NCBI RefSeq assembly: GCF_000695625.1 | Contig: NZ_JMQI01000024.1 | Location: 62,001 to 126,000, forward strand | Source: Amycolatopsis rifamycinica | Lineage (GTDB): Bacteria > Actinomycetota > Actinomycetes > Mycobacteriales > Pseudonocardiaceae | DNA length: 64,000 nucleotides | Direction: 5' to 3' | Shown here: positions 1 to 8,624 of the stretch, in pieces | Numbering within the stretch: the stretch's first letter is position 1 | Layout: every line of letters begins with the position of its first letter | Made by a program: the position numbers and the translations under genes | Notes under the pieces: model-generated | Databases searched by the model: none | What the model was told of the DNA's origin: nothing | Seen by the model: the letters and a program-made list of their open reading frames with translations, nothing else

Positions 1-384
1 GCCCTGCCGCTGACCCGGGGACCGGTGGCGCTCGTCCTGCCCGACATCGTCGTCAGCGGCGCCGACAGCCTGCTCGCGGCGCTGCGGCAGACCGGCGTGA
101 CGGGCTGGAGCGTGGTGGCCGCCGAAGAGCGGGATCCCGGCGTGCTGCGGCAGATGGGCGCGCTGAGCGTGGCCGGCGGGGACGGCGTCGTGACCGTCGA
201 GGCCGCCGCCGAGAAGCCGGTCGATCCCGCGGGCTTCAACGCGCTCTGGGGCATGGTGGCGGTCACCGAGGACCAGGCCCACCGGCTGCCGGACGTGGCG
301 CGCCGCGACGCGGACAGCCCGCTGGCCGGGGCGCGGGCCCGGATGGTGGCGCGGATCGTCAACTACAACACCACCGAGGGATGA
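1..384 (+). CDS. Sugar nucleotidyltransferase-like protein, 3' end only
   Basis: The frame is open from the first base, so the start lies outside the window; 127 codons remain before TGA at 382-384. The visible part reads like the second half of an RmlA-type fold: VALVLPDIVV lines up with the VLGDNIF strand, and VEAAAEKPVDP with the conserved EEKP segment that contacts the sugar phosphate. The product would make or bind an NDP-sugar, which fits the glycosyltransferase two genes downstream. The stop overlaps the ATG of the next gene (ATGA), so translation is probably coupled. The N-terminal GxGxRxxPLT loop cannot be checked here, so an inactive homologue remains possible. Confidence 0.5.
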   Translation, partial: ALPLTRGPVALVLPDIVVSGADSLLAALRQTGVTGWSVVAAEERDPGVLRQMGALSVAGGDGVVTVEAAAEKPVDPAGFNALWGMVAVTEDQAHRLPDVARRDADSPLAGARARMVARIVNYNTTEG

Positions 385-1850
385 GCATGCTCGACGACGT
401 GATGGCGGCGCTGGACACCGTCCTGCCCCGGCTGGCCGCGGTCACCGGCACACCCGGCGTCGCCGTCGCCGTGGCGACGAGCGACGACCTGCGGACGGCC
501 GCCACCGGGTTCGCGGACCTGGCCGCGCGCACGCCGATGACCGCCGGCACCGTCGCGCCCGCGGGCTCGCTCACCAAACCCGTCACCGGCCTGGCCTTCA
601 TGCAGCTCGCCGAGGCGGGGATGGCCGGGCTGGACACGCCGGTCGACCAGGTGCTGCCCGCGGGACTGCGCGGTCGGAGTGCGGCCCCGGCCACCACCGC
701 CATGCTGGCCGCCCACCAGGGCGGCTACTCCGGCGACATCATCACCGCGGTCGCGCCCACGGCGCCGGCCGAGCCGATCCTCGGCTACGTCCGGCGACGG
801 CACGAGACCGGCCGCGCCGTCGAGTACGGCGGGACGCGGCCGCTGGTGACGGCTCCCGGGGACTACTCGTACTCCAGCTTCGGGGTCGGGGTGCTCGGCG
901 GTGTGGTCGAGCACCTGGCCGGCGAACCGTACGCGGCCCGCGTCGGCCGGGAAGTGTTCGCGGCGGCCGGGATGGCGGACACGGGCATCGACGACGGCAC
1001 CGGGAACACCGGTGGCGCCACCGGTTACGCCGCGTTCGGCGACTGGTGCCTGCCGAGCCCGCCCCTGCGTACCGCGGCCTTTCCGGGCGTCGGGATGCAC
1101 ACCAGCGCCGCGGACTTCGCGCGGCTGCTGCAATCCTTGCTGCGCACTACCCGCGGCGAGCCCGGCCTGGTCGCCCCGGATTCGCTCGCGGCGATGGTGC
1201 GCCCGCGCGTGGCGCGCCCGAGCCCGCACGGCGTCCGGTCCTTTTCCGGGCTGACCCTCGAACTCGCCGATCCGGAGCTGGGCGAGGACTGGTGGTGGGG
1301 GCACACCGCGGCGTTCCCGTGGGGCTTCTGGTGGGAAGCGCGGGTCTGGCCGCACCGCGACCTGGCCGCGGTCGCGGTGGGCAACCGGTGGGACATGGCC
1401 CGGTTCCACAACCCGGCGACCCGCAGTGCGCCCGGGCTGGCCGTGGAGTGGGCGGGCCGCTGGGCGGTGTCCGGCCCGCCGTCGAAGCTGCCGGACATGG
1501 ACGGGCGGCCCCGGTGGACCGGTCCCCGGCCGACGCCGGAAAGCTCGCACTGGATGGGGGTCCTGGTCGGCGAGCGGACCCACGGCCTGCTCGGCGTACC
1601 CGGCCGGCTGCCGGTCACGGCGATGGCCGCCGGCGCGCGTTCCCTCGGCGGCGGCGACGCGGACGGCTGGGACCCGGACGCGTTCGGGCGCGGCGTGGAC
1701 CAGGCGCGCGCGGTGGCGCCGGACCCGGCCGCGCTCGGCGTGCTGGGGCGGGAACTGGGCCCGGCCGCGGCGCTGTGGATGCTGGAGTGCGGGGCGGCCG
1801 CCGCCGACGTCACGATGCCGGTCGGCTTCTACGCCGGGGCACCGCGGTGA
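381..1850 (+). CDS. Class C beta-lactamase-fold serine hydrolase (esterase/transesterase type)
   Basis: A 489-residue protein with the family's SxxK nucleophile motif as SLTK at residues 63-66 and a YxN-like element YSS at about 164-166 inside YSYSSFGVGVLG. Members act as beta-lactamases, D-aminopeptidases, esterases or acyltransferases; no signal peptide is visible, so a cytoplasmic esterase or acyl-transfer role fits better than antibiotic hydrolysis. It is longer than the usual 380-400 residues, with an extra C-terminal region after about 380. The ATG at 381 overlaps the upstream stop and its own TGA overlaps the next gene's GTG, so the three genes form one coupled unit. Acyl transfer onto a glycosylated product is a guess from context. 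Confidence 0.75.
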   Translation: MSMLDDVMAALDTVLPRLAAVTGTPGVAVAVATSDDLRTAATGFADLAARTPMTAGTVAPAGSLTKPVTGLAFMQLAEAGMAGLDTPVDQVLPAGLRGRSAAPATTAMLAAHQGGYSGDIITAVAPTAPAEPILGYVRRRHETGRAVEYGGTRPLVTAPGDYSYSSFGVGVLGGVVEHLAGEPYAARVGREVFAAAGMADTGIDDGTGNTGGATGYAAFGDWCLPSPPLRTAAFPGVGMHTSAADFARLLQSLLRTTRGEPGLVAPDSLAAMVRPRVARPSPHGVRSFSGLTLELADPELGEDWWWGHTAAFPWGFWWEARVWPHRDLAAVAVGNRWDMARFHNPATRSAPGLAVEWAGRWAVSGPPSKLPDMDGRPRWTGPRPTPESSHWMGVLVGERTHGLLGVPGRLPVTAMAAGARSLGGGDADGWDPDAFGRGVDQARAVAPDPAALGVLGRELGPAAALWMLECGAAAADVTMPVGFYAGAPR

Positions 1851-3043
1851 CGCGGGTGCTGCTGTCCACCTACGGGACGCGGGGCGACGTCGAACCGCTG
1901 GTGGCCCTCGCCGCCGAACTCCAGGCCCTCGGCGCGGACGTGCGGATGTGCACGCCGCCGGACGAGGAGTTCACCGACCGGCTGGCGGGTCTCGGGATCG
2001 AGGCGGTACCGGCCGGCCCGCCGGTGCGGGCGTTGATGCGACCGGCGGCTCCCCCGACGGCGGCGGAGCTGGCCCGGTACCGGGCCGAACTGCTCGAGAC
2101 GCAGTTCGCCGTCCTGCCCGCCGCGGCCCGCGGCTGCGCCGCGCTGGTGGCCGCCGGCCTGGCGCAGGTCGCCGCGCGGTCGGTGGCCGAAGCCGCGGGC
2201 ATCCCTTACGTCTACGCGACCTATGCGGCGGTCAACCTGCCCTCGCCGCACCACGCGCCGCCGCCGCGGCCGGGCTGGCCGGAGCCGTCGGGGCCGGACC
2301 ACGCGGCACGGTGGGAGCGGGACGCCCAGCGGGTGAACGCCCAGTTCCGCGAGCCGCTCAACGCCCACCGGGCCGCGCTCGGCCTGCCGCCGGTGGGCAA
2401 CGTGCGCGACCACGTCTGCTCGGACCGGCCGTGGCTGGCGGCGGACCCGGTGCTGGGGCCGTGGCCGGGCGGCCCGGGTCCCGAAGTGGTCCAGACCGGT
2501 GCGTGGACGCGGGCGGACGAGCGGCCGCTGCCCGCCGAGCTGGCGGAGTTCCTGGCCGCGGGCCCGCCGCCGGTGTACGTGGGCTTCGGCAGCATCGGCC
2601 CGGCACCGGACATCGCCCGCTGGTCGGTCGAGGTGAGCCGGGTCCGCGGGTACCGGGTGCTCGTCTCGCGCGGCTGGGCCGAGCTGGCCGTGGACGGCTG
2701 CTTCGCCATCGGCGACGTCAACCACCAGCGCCTGTTCCCCCGGCTGGCCGCGGTCGTCCACCACGGCGGCGCGGGCACGACGCAGACGGCGGCCCGGGCG
2801 GGGGTGCCGCAGGTGGTGGTGCCCGTCCGGGTGGCGGACAACCCGTACTGGGCCGGCCGGGTGGCCGCCCACCGGACCGGCGCGGCCCTCGACGGCCCGA
2901 CGGCGACGCGAGAGTCCCTCGCCGCCGCGTTCGACACGGCCCTGGCCCCCGAAATCCGCGAGCGGGCGAAGGTCCTGGGCGCGAAGATCCGCACCGACGG
3001 CGCCGCGACGGCCGCCCGCCGGCTGCTCGACGAGCTCCGGTGA
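1847..3043 (+). CDS. GT1-family glycosyltransferase (vancomycin GtfB/sterol glucosyltransferase type)
   Basis: A 398-residue GT-B enzyme. It starts VTRVLLSTYGTRGDVEPLVAL, the classic N-terminus of glycopeptide and sterol glycosyltransferases, and has the C-terminal donor site VVHHGGAGTTQTAARAGVPQ. The GTG at 1847 is chosen because GTGA overlaps the upstream stop; longer in-frame extension upstream is only the reverse reading of the hydrolase gene. It should move a sugar from an NDP donor to a small acceptor. It belongs to a different branch from the three activator-dependent enzymes at 22733-33991, so it is probably not part of that cluster. Donor and acceptor are unknown. Confidence 0.85.
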   Translation: MTRVLLSTYGTRGDVEPLVALAAELQALGADVRMCTPPDEEFTDRLAGLGIEAVPAGPPVRALMRPAAPPTAAELARYRAELLETQFAVLPAAARGCAALVAAGLAQVAARSVAEAAGIPYVYATYAAVNLPSPHHAPPPRPGWPEPSGPDHAARWERDAQRVNAQFREPLNAHRAALGLPPVGNVRDHVCSDRPWLAADPVLGPWPGGPGPEVVQTGAWTRADERPLPAELAEFLAAGPPPVYVGFGSIGPAPDIARWSVEVSRVRGYRVLVSRGWAELAVDGCFAIGDVNHQRLFPRLAAVVHHGGAGTTQTAARAGVPQVVVPVRVADNPYWAGRVAAHRTGAALDGPTATRESLAAAFDTALAPEIRERAKVLGAKIRTDGAATAARRLLDELR

Positions 3044-3263
3044 GCCGGGCGCCCCGCCGTTCGGTCATTCCCGGAGCCGGGCCTCAACCGCCCTCGGAAG
3101 TCCCGGGTGGACGGTGCGTACCGCGGATCCCGGAAGGACCACCGGTTGCCCACCCTCGCCGGAGCGGCGCTGCCGGCCGCCGTGGCCCCGGCCGCGGCGA
3201 CGCACGACGCCTGCGCGGTGGTCGTGTTCGGCTCGACCCGGCGGACCGCCCGACTCCGGACGG

Positions 3264-4022
3264 TCACCGCGCCAGGCGGCCGGGGTCCCCGGACTCGGGA
3301 CGGCGCGCGAGCCACGCCTCGGTGATGTGGTCGTACATCGCCTTCGCGGCGCCGCCGGAGTCCCCGGCCGCGATCCGTTCGTAGACCCGGCGGTGTCCCC
3401 GGTTGGACGCCACGCACAGGGCGCGCTCGGCGCGGCCCACGTACCGGGCCGTGTTGACGACCTGGCTCTCCAGGGCGCGCACCACACCGCGGGCGAGGCG
3501 GTTGCCCGAGACCTGCATGATCGTGTCGTGGAAGGCGATGTCCAGCTCGCGGTAGGCGACGGGATCGCCGACGAGCTCGTCCATGCTGTCCACCAGCGCG
3601 CCGAGCCGGTCGACCACCTCCGGGTCGGCGGTCCGGGCGGCGACCAGCGCCATGTCGGATTCGAGCAGCCGCCGGGTCACCACCAGGTCGTCGAGGACGG
3701 CCGAGGTCTCGTCCTCGGCGATCACCGCGGCCAGCACGAGTTCGTCGAGCATGTTCCACGTCGAGGCCGGGTTCACCACCGTGCCCGCGCCCTGCCGGAC
3801 CTGCACCAGGCCTTTGGCCTGCAGCAGCTTCACCGCCTCGCGGACCACCGTCCGGCTCACCGAGAAGCTCTCGCACAGCACCGGTTCGGGGGGCAGCGAC
3901 GTCCCGGGCGCGTGGACCCCGCGCACGATCCGTTCCACCAGCTCGGCAGTGACCGCGCTCGCCAGGTTCGCGGGGCGGCGCACCCACCCGGGGGCCGCGG
4001 GCTGCGGGTCTGATGCCGTCAT
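3264..4022 (-). CDS. GntR/FadR-family transcriptional regulator
   Basis: 252 residues: an N-terminal winged helix (LPPEPVLCESFSVSRTVVREAVKLLQAKGLV) followed by an all-helical FCD ligand domain with conserved D and H residues (ELDIAFHDTIM, SNRGHRRVYERI) typical of metal-dependent organic-acid binding. The ATG at 4022 is chosen over one six codons upstream because GGAGG lies just before it. It is divergent from the sugar importer operon that starts at 4176 and most likely represses it, released by a sugar acid or related metabolite. The ligand cannot be read from sequence. Confidence 0.88.
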   Translation of the reverse strand: MTASDPQPAAPGWVRRPANLASAVTAELVERIVRGVHAPGTSLPPEPVLCESFSVSRTVVREAVKLLQAKGLVQVRQGAGTVVNPASTWNMLDELVLAAVIAEDETSAVLDDLVVTRRLLESDMALVAARTADPEVVDRLGALVDSMDELVGDPVAYRELDIAFHDTIMQVSGNRLARGVVRALESQVVNTARYVGRAERALCVASNRGHRRVYERIAAGDSGGAAKAMYDHITEAWLARRPESGDPGRLAR

Positions 4023-4092
4023 CGTTCCTCCGAAGCGCACGCGCCGACGTCCGTCGAGCGCACGCGTGAAGCTTACACAGCGCCATCGTTGA

Positions 4093-4108
4093 CGTCATAC
4101 GTCATACG
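4093..4108. promoter_or_regulatory. Candidate GntR operator: tandem CGTCATA repeat
   Basis: CGTCATACGTCATACG sits in the 153-bp space between the divergent GntR gene and the importer operon. It is AT-richer than its surroundings and contains the TCATAC unit twice, seven bases apart. Position suits control of both directions. It is a direct rather than inverted repeat, so a FadR-type palindrome is not proven. Confidence 0.4.
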
Positions 4109-4175
4109 AGTTACGTTTTCCCGCACTGCGCCGGGCCACTCCCCGTCCGGCCACCGTCTGGAGAAGTGAGCAGCG

Positions 4176-5444
4176 ATGAAGCAGCGCACACTATTCTCGG
4201 CCGTCCTGACCGTGGCGTTGGCGTTGACCGCGGGCTGCGGAAGCGCCGCCGGCCCGGCCGCCCCGTCCGGGGACGCGAGCGGCAAGCTCGTGGTCTGGGA
4301 CTGGAAGTCCGGCGACGCCAAGGCCGCGGGGTACGTCGCGAAGGCCAAGGCCGAGTTCGCCAAGCAGCACCCCGGCGTCACCGTGGAGTTCGTGGCCCAG
4401 CCCTACGACCAGTACTACACACTGCTGGGCGCGGCGGTCCAGGCCGGGAGAGGGCCGGACGTCATGCTCTTCAACGGCGGCGGCCAGATCCGCGACCGGG
4501 TCGGCGACCTCCTGCCCCTGGACCCCTACGTGGCCGACGACCGGTCACGCCTCAGCGGCTGGGACGCGTTCAGCAAGGACGGGAAGGTCTACGCGGAGCC
4601 GGTCACCCTGCAGGGACACCCCATCTACTTCGACAAGGGGCTCTACCAGAAGGCCGGGCTGAACCCGGAAGCCCCGCCCCGGACCTGGGACGAGTTCGTC
4701 GGCGACTGCGGCACCATCGCCGCCAAGACGGGCGCGAAGTGCCTCGCACTGGGCAACAAGGAGGGCGCGGGGATCCAGTTCTTCCTGTCGGCCCTGGGTT
4801 CGGCGAGCCTGACGCCCCAGGAGTACACCGACTGGATCGCCGGCAAGCGCACCTGGACCGCACCGGACGTCAAGCGGATCTTCGAGCTCTGGAAGCAGGC
4901 GGGAGACACCGGGCTGAACACCGACGGGCCGAACTCCACCGCGATGTTCAACGACGCGTTCGCGCTCTTCCAGTCCGGCAAGGCCGCGAACGTCATCGGC
5001 CTGATGTCCGACGTCGGGCACTGGAAGGACTTCGCCGAGTTCCTGGGCGCGGACAAGGTCGGCGTGATGACCGCGCCGCAGGTCAACCCGGCCGCCACCC
5101 CGAGCCTCCCGTACGACGGCGGCATCGGCTACGCGGTCGCGAAGGGGACGAAGGACCCCAAGCTGGCCGCGGACCTGGTCCGGTCGCTGAGCTCGACCGA
5201 CGCGCTGAAGTCCTTCTTCACCGACAGCGGCGCGATCGCCGCGGACACGTCGATCGACGTCTCGGCGGCCGGCCCGGCCGTGGCGAAGATCGTCTCGGAC
5301 GTCAAGAGCGGCAAGCCCGCCCTGCACGTCGCCCTCTCCTCGAAGACGCTCGACCTCATGGGACGGCTCTCGCAGCAGCTGCTCAGCGGGTCGATCGGCG
5401 TCGACGAGGTGCTGCAGCAGCTGGCCGCGTCGGACAAGGGCTGA
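4176..5444 (+). CDS. Sugar ABC transporter substrate-binding lipoprotein
   Basis: 422 residues of the family 1 (MalE-like) solute-binding proteins. The lipobox LTAGC near residue 21 follows a short hydrophobic signal peptide, so the mature protein is anchored to the outer face of the membrane. LVVWDWKSGD, DVMLFNGGGQI and the PYDGGIGYAVAKG region are typical of this fold. GGAGAAG precedes the ATG at 4176. It opens an operon with two permeases and an enolase-superfamily enzyme, so the imported ligand is probably a sugar acid or an oligosaccharide containing one. Exact ligand unknown. Confidence 0.9.
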   Translation: MKQRTLFSAVLTVALALTAGCGSAAGPAAPSGDASGKLVVWDWKSGDAKAAGYVAKAKAEFAKQHPGVTVEFVAQPYDQYYTLLGAAVQAGRGPDVMLFNGGGQIRDRVGDLLPLDPYVADDRSRLSGWDAFSKDGKVYAEPVTLQGHPIYFDKGLYQKAGLNPEAPPRTWDEFVGDCGTIAAKTGAKCLALGNKEGAGIQFFLSALGSASLTPQEYTDWIAGKRTWTAPDVKRIFELWKQAGDTGLNTDGPNSTAMFNDAFALFQSGKAANVIGLMSDVGHWKDFAEFLGADKVGVMTAPQVNPAATPSLPYDGGIGYAVAKGTKDPKLAADLVRSLSSTDALKSFFTDSGAIAADTSIDVSAAGPAVAKIVSDVKSGKPALHVALSSKTLDLMGRLSQQLLSGSIGVDEVLQQLAASDKG

Positions 5445-5448
5445 CGGC

Positions 5449-6396
5449 GTGACCGGGTACTCCCCCGCTCCGGTGGACCGGGCCCCGGCCCGGCCCACCG
5501 GAGGGCCCGCGCCGGCCCGGCGCGCGCCCCGCGGCACGCGGCTGGAACGCCTCGCGCCGCTCGTCCTGGTCGCCCCGGCCGTGCTGGTCGTCCTCCTGCT
5601 GCGGCTGTGGCCGCTGCTGCTCGGCGTCAACTTCTCCTTCACCGGGGACGGCGACCGCAACGGCACGGCCGTCGGCCTCGACAACTACGTGACGCTCTTC
5701 GGCGATCCGCTGTTCCGCACCGCGCTGCGCAACGTCGGGCTGCTCGTGCTCCTGCTCCCGGTCGCCGTCGCCATCCCCGGCCTGCTCGCCACCTTCATCC
5801 ACCTGAAGGTGCCGGGACACCGGATCCACCGCGGCGTCTACTTCTTCCCGGCGGTGCTGTCCCCGGTGATCGTCGGGGCGATCTTCAACCTGCTGCTGGC
5901 CTTCGACGGGCCGGTCAACGCGGCCCTCGGCGCGGTCGGCCTCGGCCCGGTGGACTGGCTCGGGGATCCCGGCGTGGCGATCTTCACCGTCGTCGGGGTG
6001 CACGTCTGGGCGACGTTCGGCATGGCGCTGGTCGTCTTCCTCGCCGGCTTCTCCACTTTGGACTCCTCGTTGCTGGACGCGGCCAAAGTGGACGGTGCGT
6101 CGCTGGCGCAGACCATCCGGCACGTGATCGTCCCCGGCCTGTCCCGCACCATCCAGTTCGTCTTCGTCACCACCATGATCGGCATGTTGACCTCGATGTT
6201 CGGCCTGCTGTACGTGATGACCAGCGGCGGGCCGGCCGGCTCCACCTACCTGCCCGAGTACTACGTCTGGATCCAGCAGGGCCAGCTGAACTCCCCCGCG
6301 CTCGCCTCCGCGGCGTCCACGGTGCTGTTCCTGATCATGCTCGTGGTCGGGCTGGCCCAGATCGGCATCCTGCGCCGCACCGGAAAGGAGGACTGA
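5449..6396 (+). CDS. Sugar ABC transporter permease (MalF type)
   Basis: 315 residues with six predicted membrane helices. The EAA loop that docks the ATPase appears as LLDAAKVDGASLAQTIRHVIVPGL. It starts at GTG 5449, four bases after the binding-protein stop, and its TGA overlaps the ATG of the second permease. A charged, proline-rich cytoplasmic N-terminus of about 35 residues precedes the first helix. No ATPase gene follows, so it must use a shared ATPase. Confidence 0.9.
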   Translation: MTGYSPAPVDRAPARPTGGPAPARRAPRGTRLERLAPLVLVAPAVLVVLLLRLWPLLLGVNFSFTGDGDRNGTAVGLDNYVTLFGDPLFRTALRNVGLLVLLLPVAVAIPGLLATFIHLKVPGHRIHRGVYFFPAVLSPVIVGAIFNLLLAFDGPVNAALGAVGLGPVDWLGDPGVAIFTVVGVHVWATFGMALVVFLAGFSTLDSSLLDAAKVDGASLAQTIRHVIVPGLSRTIQFVFVTTMIGMLTSMFGLLYVMTSGGPAGSTYLPEYYVWIQQGQLNSPALASAASTVLFLIMLVVGLAQIGILRRTGKED

Positions 6397-7223
6397 TGTC
6401 CGGCTCCCGGCTCACGAAGTGGCTCGCCGCGATCCCCATGGCCGCGCTGGCCCTGGCGACGATCTACCCCCTGCTGTTCACCGCGAACGTCGCCATGAAG
6501 GACCGCCGCGAATACACCCTCGACCGGTTCTCTCCGGCCGGTTCACTCCGCTGGGACAACATCACCCGGGCGTGGACGAGCGTCGGGATGTCCCGGTACT
6601 TCTTCAACTCGGTCGTCGTCGTGGTGTGCTCGGTCGCGGTCCTGCTGCTGCTCGGCTCGATGGCAGGCTTCGCGCTCGGGCGCCTGCGCTTCCGCGGGTC
6701 TTCCGCGGTCTTCCTGGGCATCCTCGCCGCGCTGTTCGTGCCGTTCCAGGTGATCATGGTCCCGCTGGCGCGGATCATGGCGGACACCGGGCTGATCGAC
6801 ACCTACCCGGGGCTGGTGCTCGCCTACGTGGCGCAGTTCCTGCCGTTCACCGTGTTCCTGATGACCAGCTTCTACTCGGCCGTGCCGGCGGAGATCGTCG
6901 ACGCCGCGCGGGTCGACGGCACCACCGTCTACGGCGTCTACTGGCGGATCATGCTGCCACTGGGCGCCCCGGCGCTGCTGTCGGTCGGGGTGCTCGACGC
7001 GCTCTTCTGCTGGAACGACGTCCTGATCTCGCTGCTGGTGATGCCGTCGGCGGAGCACCGCACGCTCATGGTCGGGGTGACCGCGCTGCGCGGGCAGTAC
7101 TCGGCCGACATCCCGACGTTCGCCGCCGGGGTGCTGATCGCCGCGGTGCCGGTGCTGCTCGTCTACCTGTTCCTGCAACGCCAGATCGCCGACGGGGTCA
7201 CCGCCGGGTCCACGAAGGGATGA
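6396..7223 (+). CDS. Sugar ABC transporter permease (MalG type)
   Basis: 275 residues, six membrane helices, EAA loop EIVDAARVDGTTVYGVYWRI followed by MLPLGAPAL. The ATG at 6396 overlaps the stop of the first permease and AAGGAGG lies just upstream. It would pair with the 5449-6396 product to form the channel. The next gene begins two bases after its stop, so import and metabolism are transcribed together. Confidence 0.9.
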   Translation: MSGSRLTKWLAAIPMAALALATIYPLLFTANVAMKDRREYTLDRFSPAGSLRWDNITRAWTSVGMSRYFFNSVVVVVCSVAVLLLLGSMAGFALGRLRFRGSSAVFLGILAALFVPFQVIMVPLARIMADTGLIDTYPGLVLAYVAQFLPFTVFLMTSFYSAVPAEIVDAARVDGTTVYGVYWRIMLPLGAPALLSVGVLDALFCWNDVLISLLVMPSAEHRTLMVGVTALRGQYSADIPTFAAGVLIAAVPVLLVYLFLQRQIADGVTAGSTKG

Positions 7224-7224
7224 C

Positions 7225-8397
7225 ATGCGCATCACTGGTTTCCGGGCCCTCACGACCGTCCAGGACTGGGGCCGCCCGGTCGGCGACGCCAACGGCGTCC
7301 ACGCCGGCGGTGTCCTCCGGATGCCGATCGTCGTGGTCGAGACCGACGAAGGCGTCACCGGCGTCGGGCTGGGTTCCCACGTCGAGGCCGAGACCGTGTT
7401 CGCCGCGATCGAGGGCGAAGACCCGCGCGGCGTGACCGCCCTCTACGACCGCATGCTGCGGCGGACGTTCAAGGCGGGGCACGCCGGCGCGGTGTTCGGC
7501 ACGATCGGCGGCTTCGACACGGCGTTGTGGGACATCAAGGCGCAGCTGGCGGGCGAACCGCTCTGGCGGCTGCTCGGCGGACGGGACCGCCGGGTGCCCG
7601 CCTACGCCTCCGGTCTCGACATCGCACTGGCCGACGACGAGCTCGCCGAGCTGTACCGGACCTACGCCGGCCACGGGCTGCGCGCGGCGAAGCTCAAGGG
7701 CGGCCTCGACATCGACCGCGACCGCCGCCGCCTCGGCCTGGTCCGCGACGTCCTCGCCGAAGCCGGCGCCACCCGGCCGGGCCTGATGCTGGACGTCAAC
7801 GAGAACTGGACGCGCAAGCAGGCGGTCCGGCACGTGGCCGAGCTCGAGCAGACCTTCGACCTGACCTGGATCGAGGAACCCGTGCGGCGCTGGGACGTGG
7901 ACGGCCACGCGGCCGTCGGCCGCGGGGTCCGCGCCTCGATCGCCACCGGCGAGAACCTCACGGGCCTGGAGCAGCACCGGCCCCTGATCGCGGCCGGCGC
8001 GGTCGACGTCGTCCAGACGGCCGCGGGCTGGGGCATCACCCACTTCCTGCGGGTCGCCGCCCTCGCCCACGCCCACGACCTCCCGATCAGCCCGATCGGC
8101 ACCACCCCGATCGGCCTGATCCACGCGGCGACCGCGGTACCCAACCACCTGGTCGCCGAGCTGCAGGACCTCCGGCCACCGGTCGGGATGACGCTGAGCC
8201 ACGAAATCGGCGACGGCGCGTTCATCCTCGGCGAGGAGCCGGGCCTGGGCATCCACCTGGACGAAGCGGCCATCGCGGCCGTCGGCCACCGCCTGCCGGA
8301 CCCGTCGTCCGGCGGTTCGCACATCCGCCCGGACCGCGCGGGCTTCCACCTCCTCCCGGCCTCCGGCAACGGCCACCGCACGGCGGTGGAGGCCTGA
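7225..8397 (+). CDS. Enolase-superfamily enzyme (mandelate racemase/muconate lactonizing type)
   Basis: 390 residues: capping domain then beta-barrel. Metal ligands look intact: D190 (LDVNENW), E217 (WIEEP) and E243 (TGEN); K156 and K158 form the KxK acid/base pair (AAKLKGG). The enzyme should abstract the alpha-proton of a carboxylate, giving a sugar-acid dehydration or an epimerisation. It is co-transcribed with the importer, so its substrate is probably what the importer brings in. The opposite-face His/Asp base is less clear than in galactonate-type dehydratases, so the substrate class is left open. Confidence 0.82.
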   Translation: MRITGFRALTTVQDWGRPVGDANGVHAGGVLRMPIVVVETDEGVTGVGLGSHVEAETVFAAIEGEDPRGVTALYDRMLRRTFKAGHAGAVFGTIGGFDTALWDIKAQLAGEPLWRLLGGRDRRVPAYASGLDIALADDELAELYRTYAGHGLRAAKLKGGLDIDRDRRRLGLVRDVLAEAGATRPGLMLDVNENWTRKQAVRHVAELEQTFDLTWIEEPVRRWDVDGHAAVGRGVRASIATGENLTGLEQHRPLIAAGAVDVVQTAAGWGITHFLRVAALAHAHDLPISPIGTTPIGLIHAATAVPNHLVAELQDLRPPVGMTLSHEIGDGAFILGEEPGLGIHLDEAAIAAVGHRLPDPSSGGSHIRPDRAGFHLLPASGNGHRTAVEA

Positions 8398-8417
8398 CGC
8401 CCGGTATCCCCGGGCGT

Positions 8418-8580
8418 GGGGCCGGTCGGGAGCCGCCGTGCCAAGCCCGCCGGACGGGTGGGTGCAACGCCGGCTCCCCGCGCGCGGGGCCGGTCGGGAG
8501 CCCCCGTGCGAGTGGGAGCAAAGCCAGCTCCCCCGCGCGCGGGCCAGTCGGGAGTCGCCCTACCGAGCCCGCCGGACAGG
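8418..8580. repeat. Three degenerate tandem units with internal inverted repeats
   Basis: Between the enolase-family gene and the convergent DinB-type gene, a unit beginning GGGGCCGGTCGGGAG occurs near 8418, 8487 and 8541 (third copy slightly diverged). Units 1 and 3 share AAGCCCGCCGGA or GAGCCCGCCGGA further along, and units are separated by GGCTCCCC-type stretches that can pair with GGGAGCC. Unit length shrinks from about 69 to 54 to 40 bases. No gene is evident. It may act as a terminator for both converging genes. Confidence 0.5.
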
Positions 8581-8624
8581 AGGCATGGCCCGCCCCACCT
8601 CAGGCGCGGGCCTGCACCGCGACG

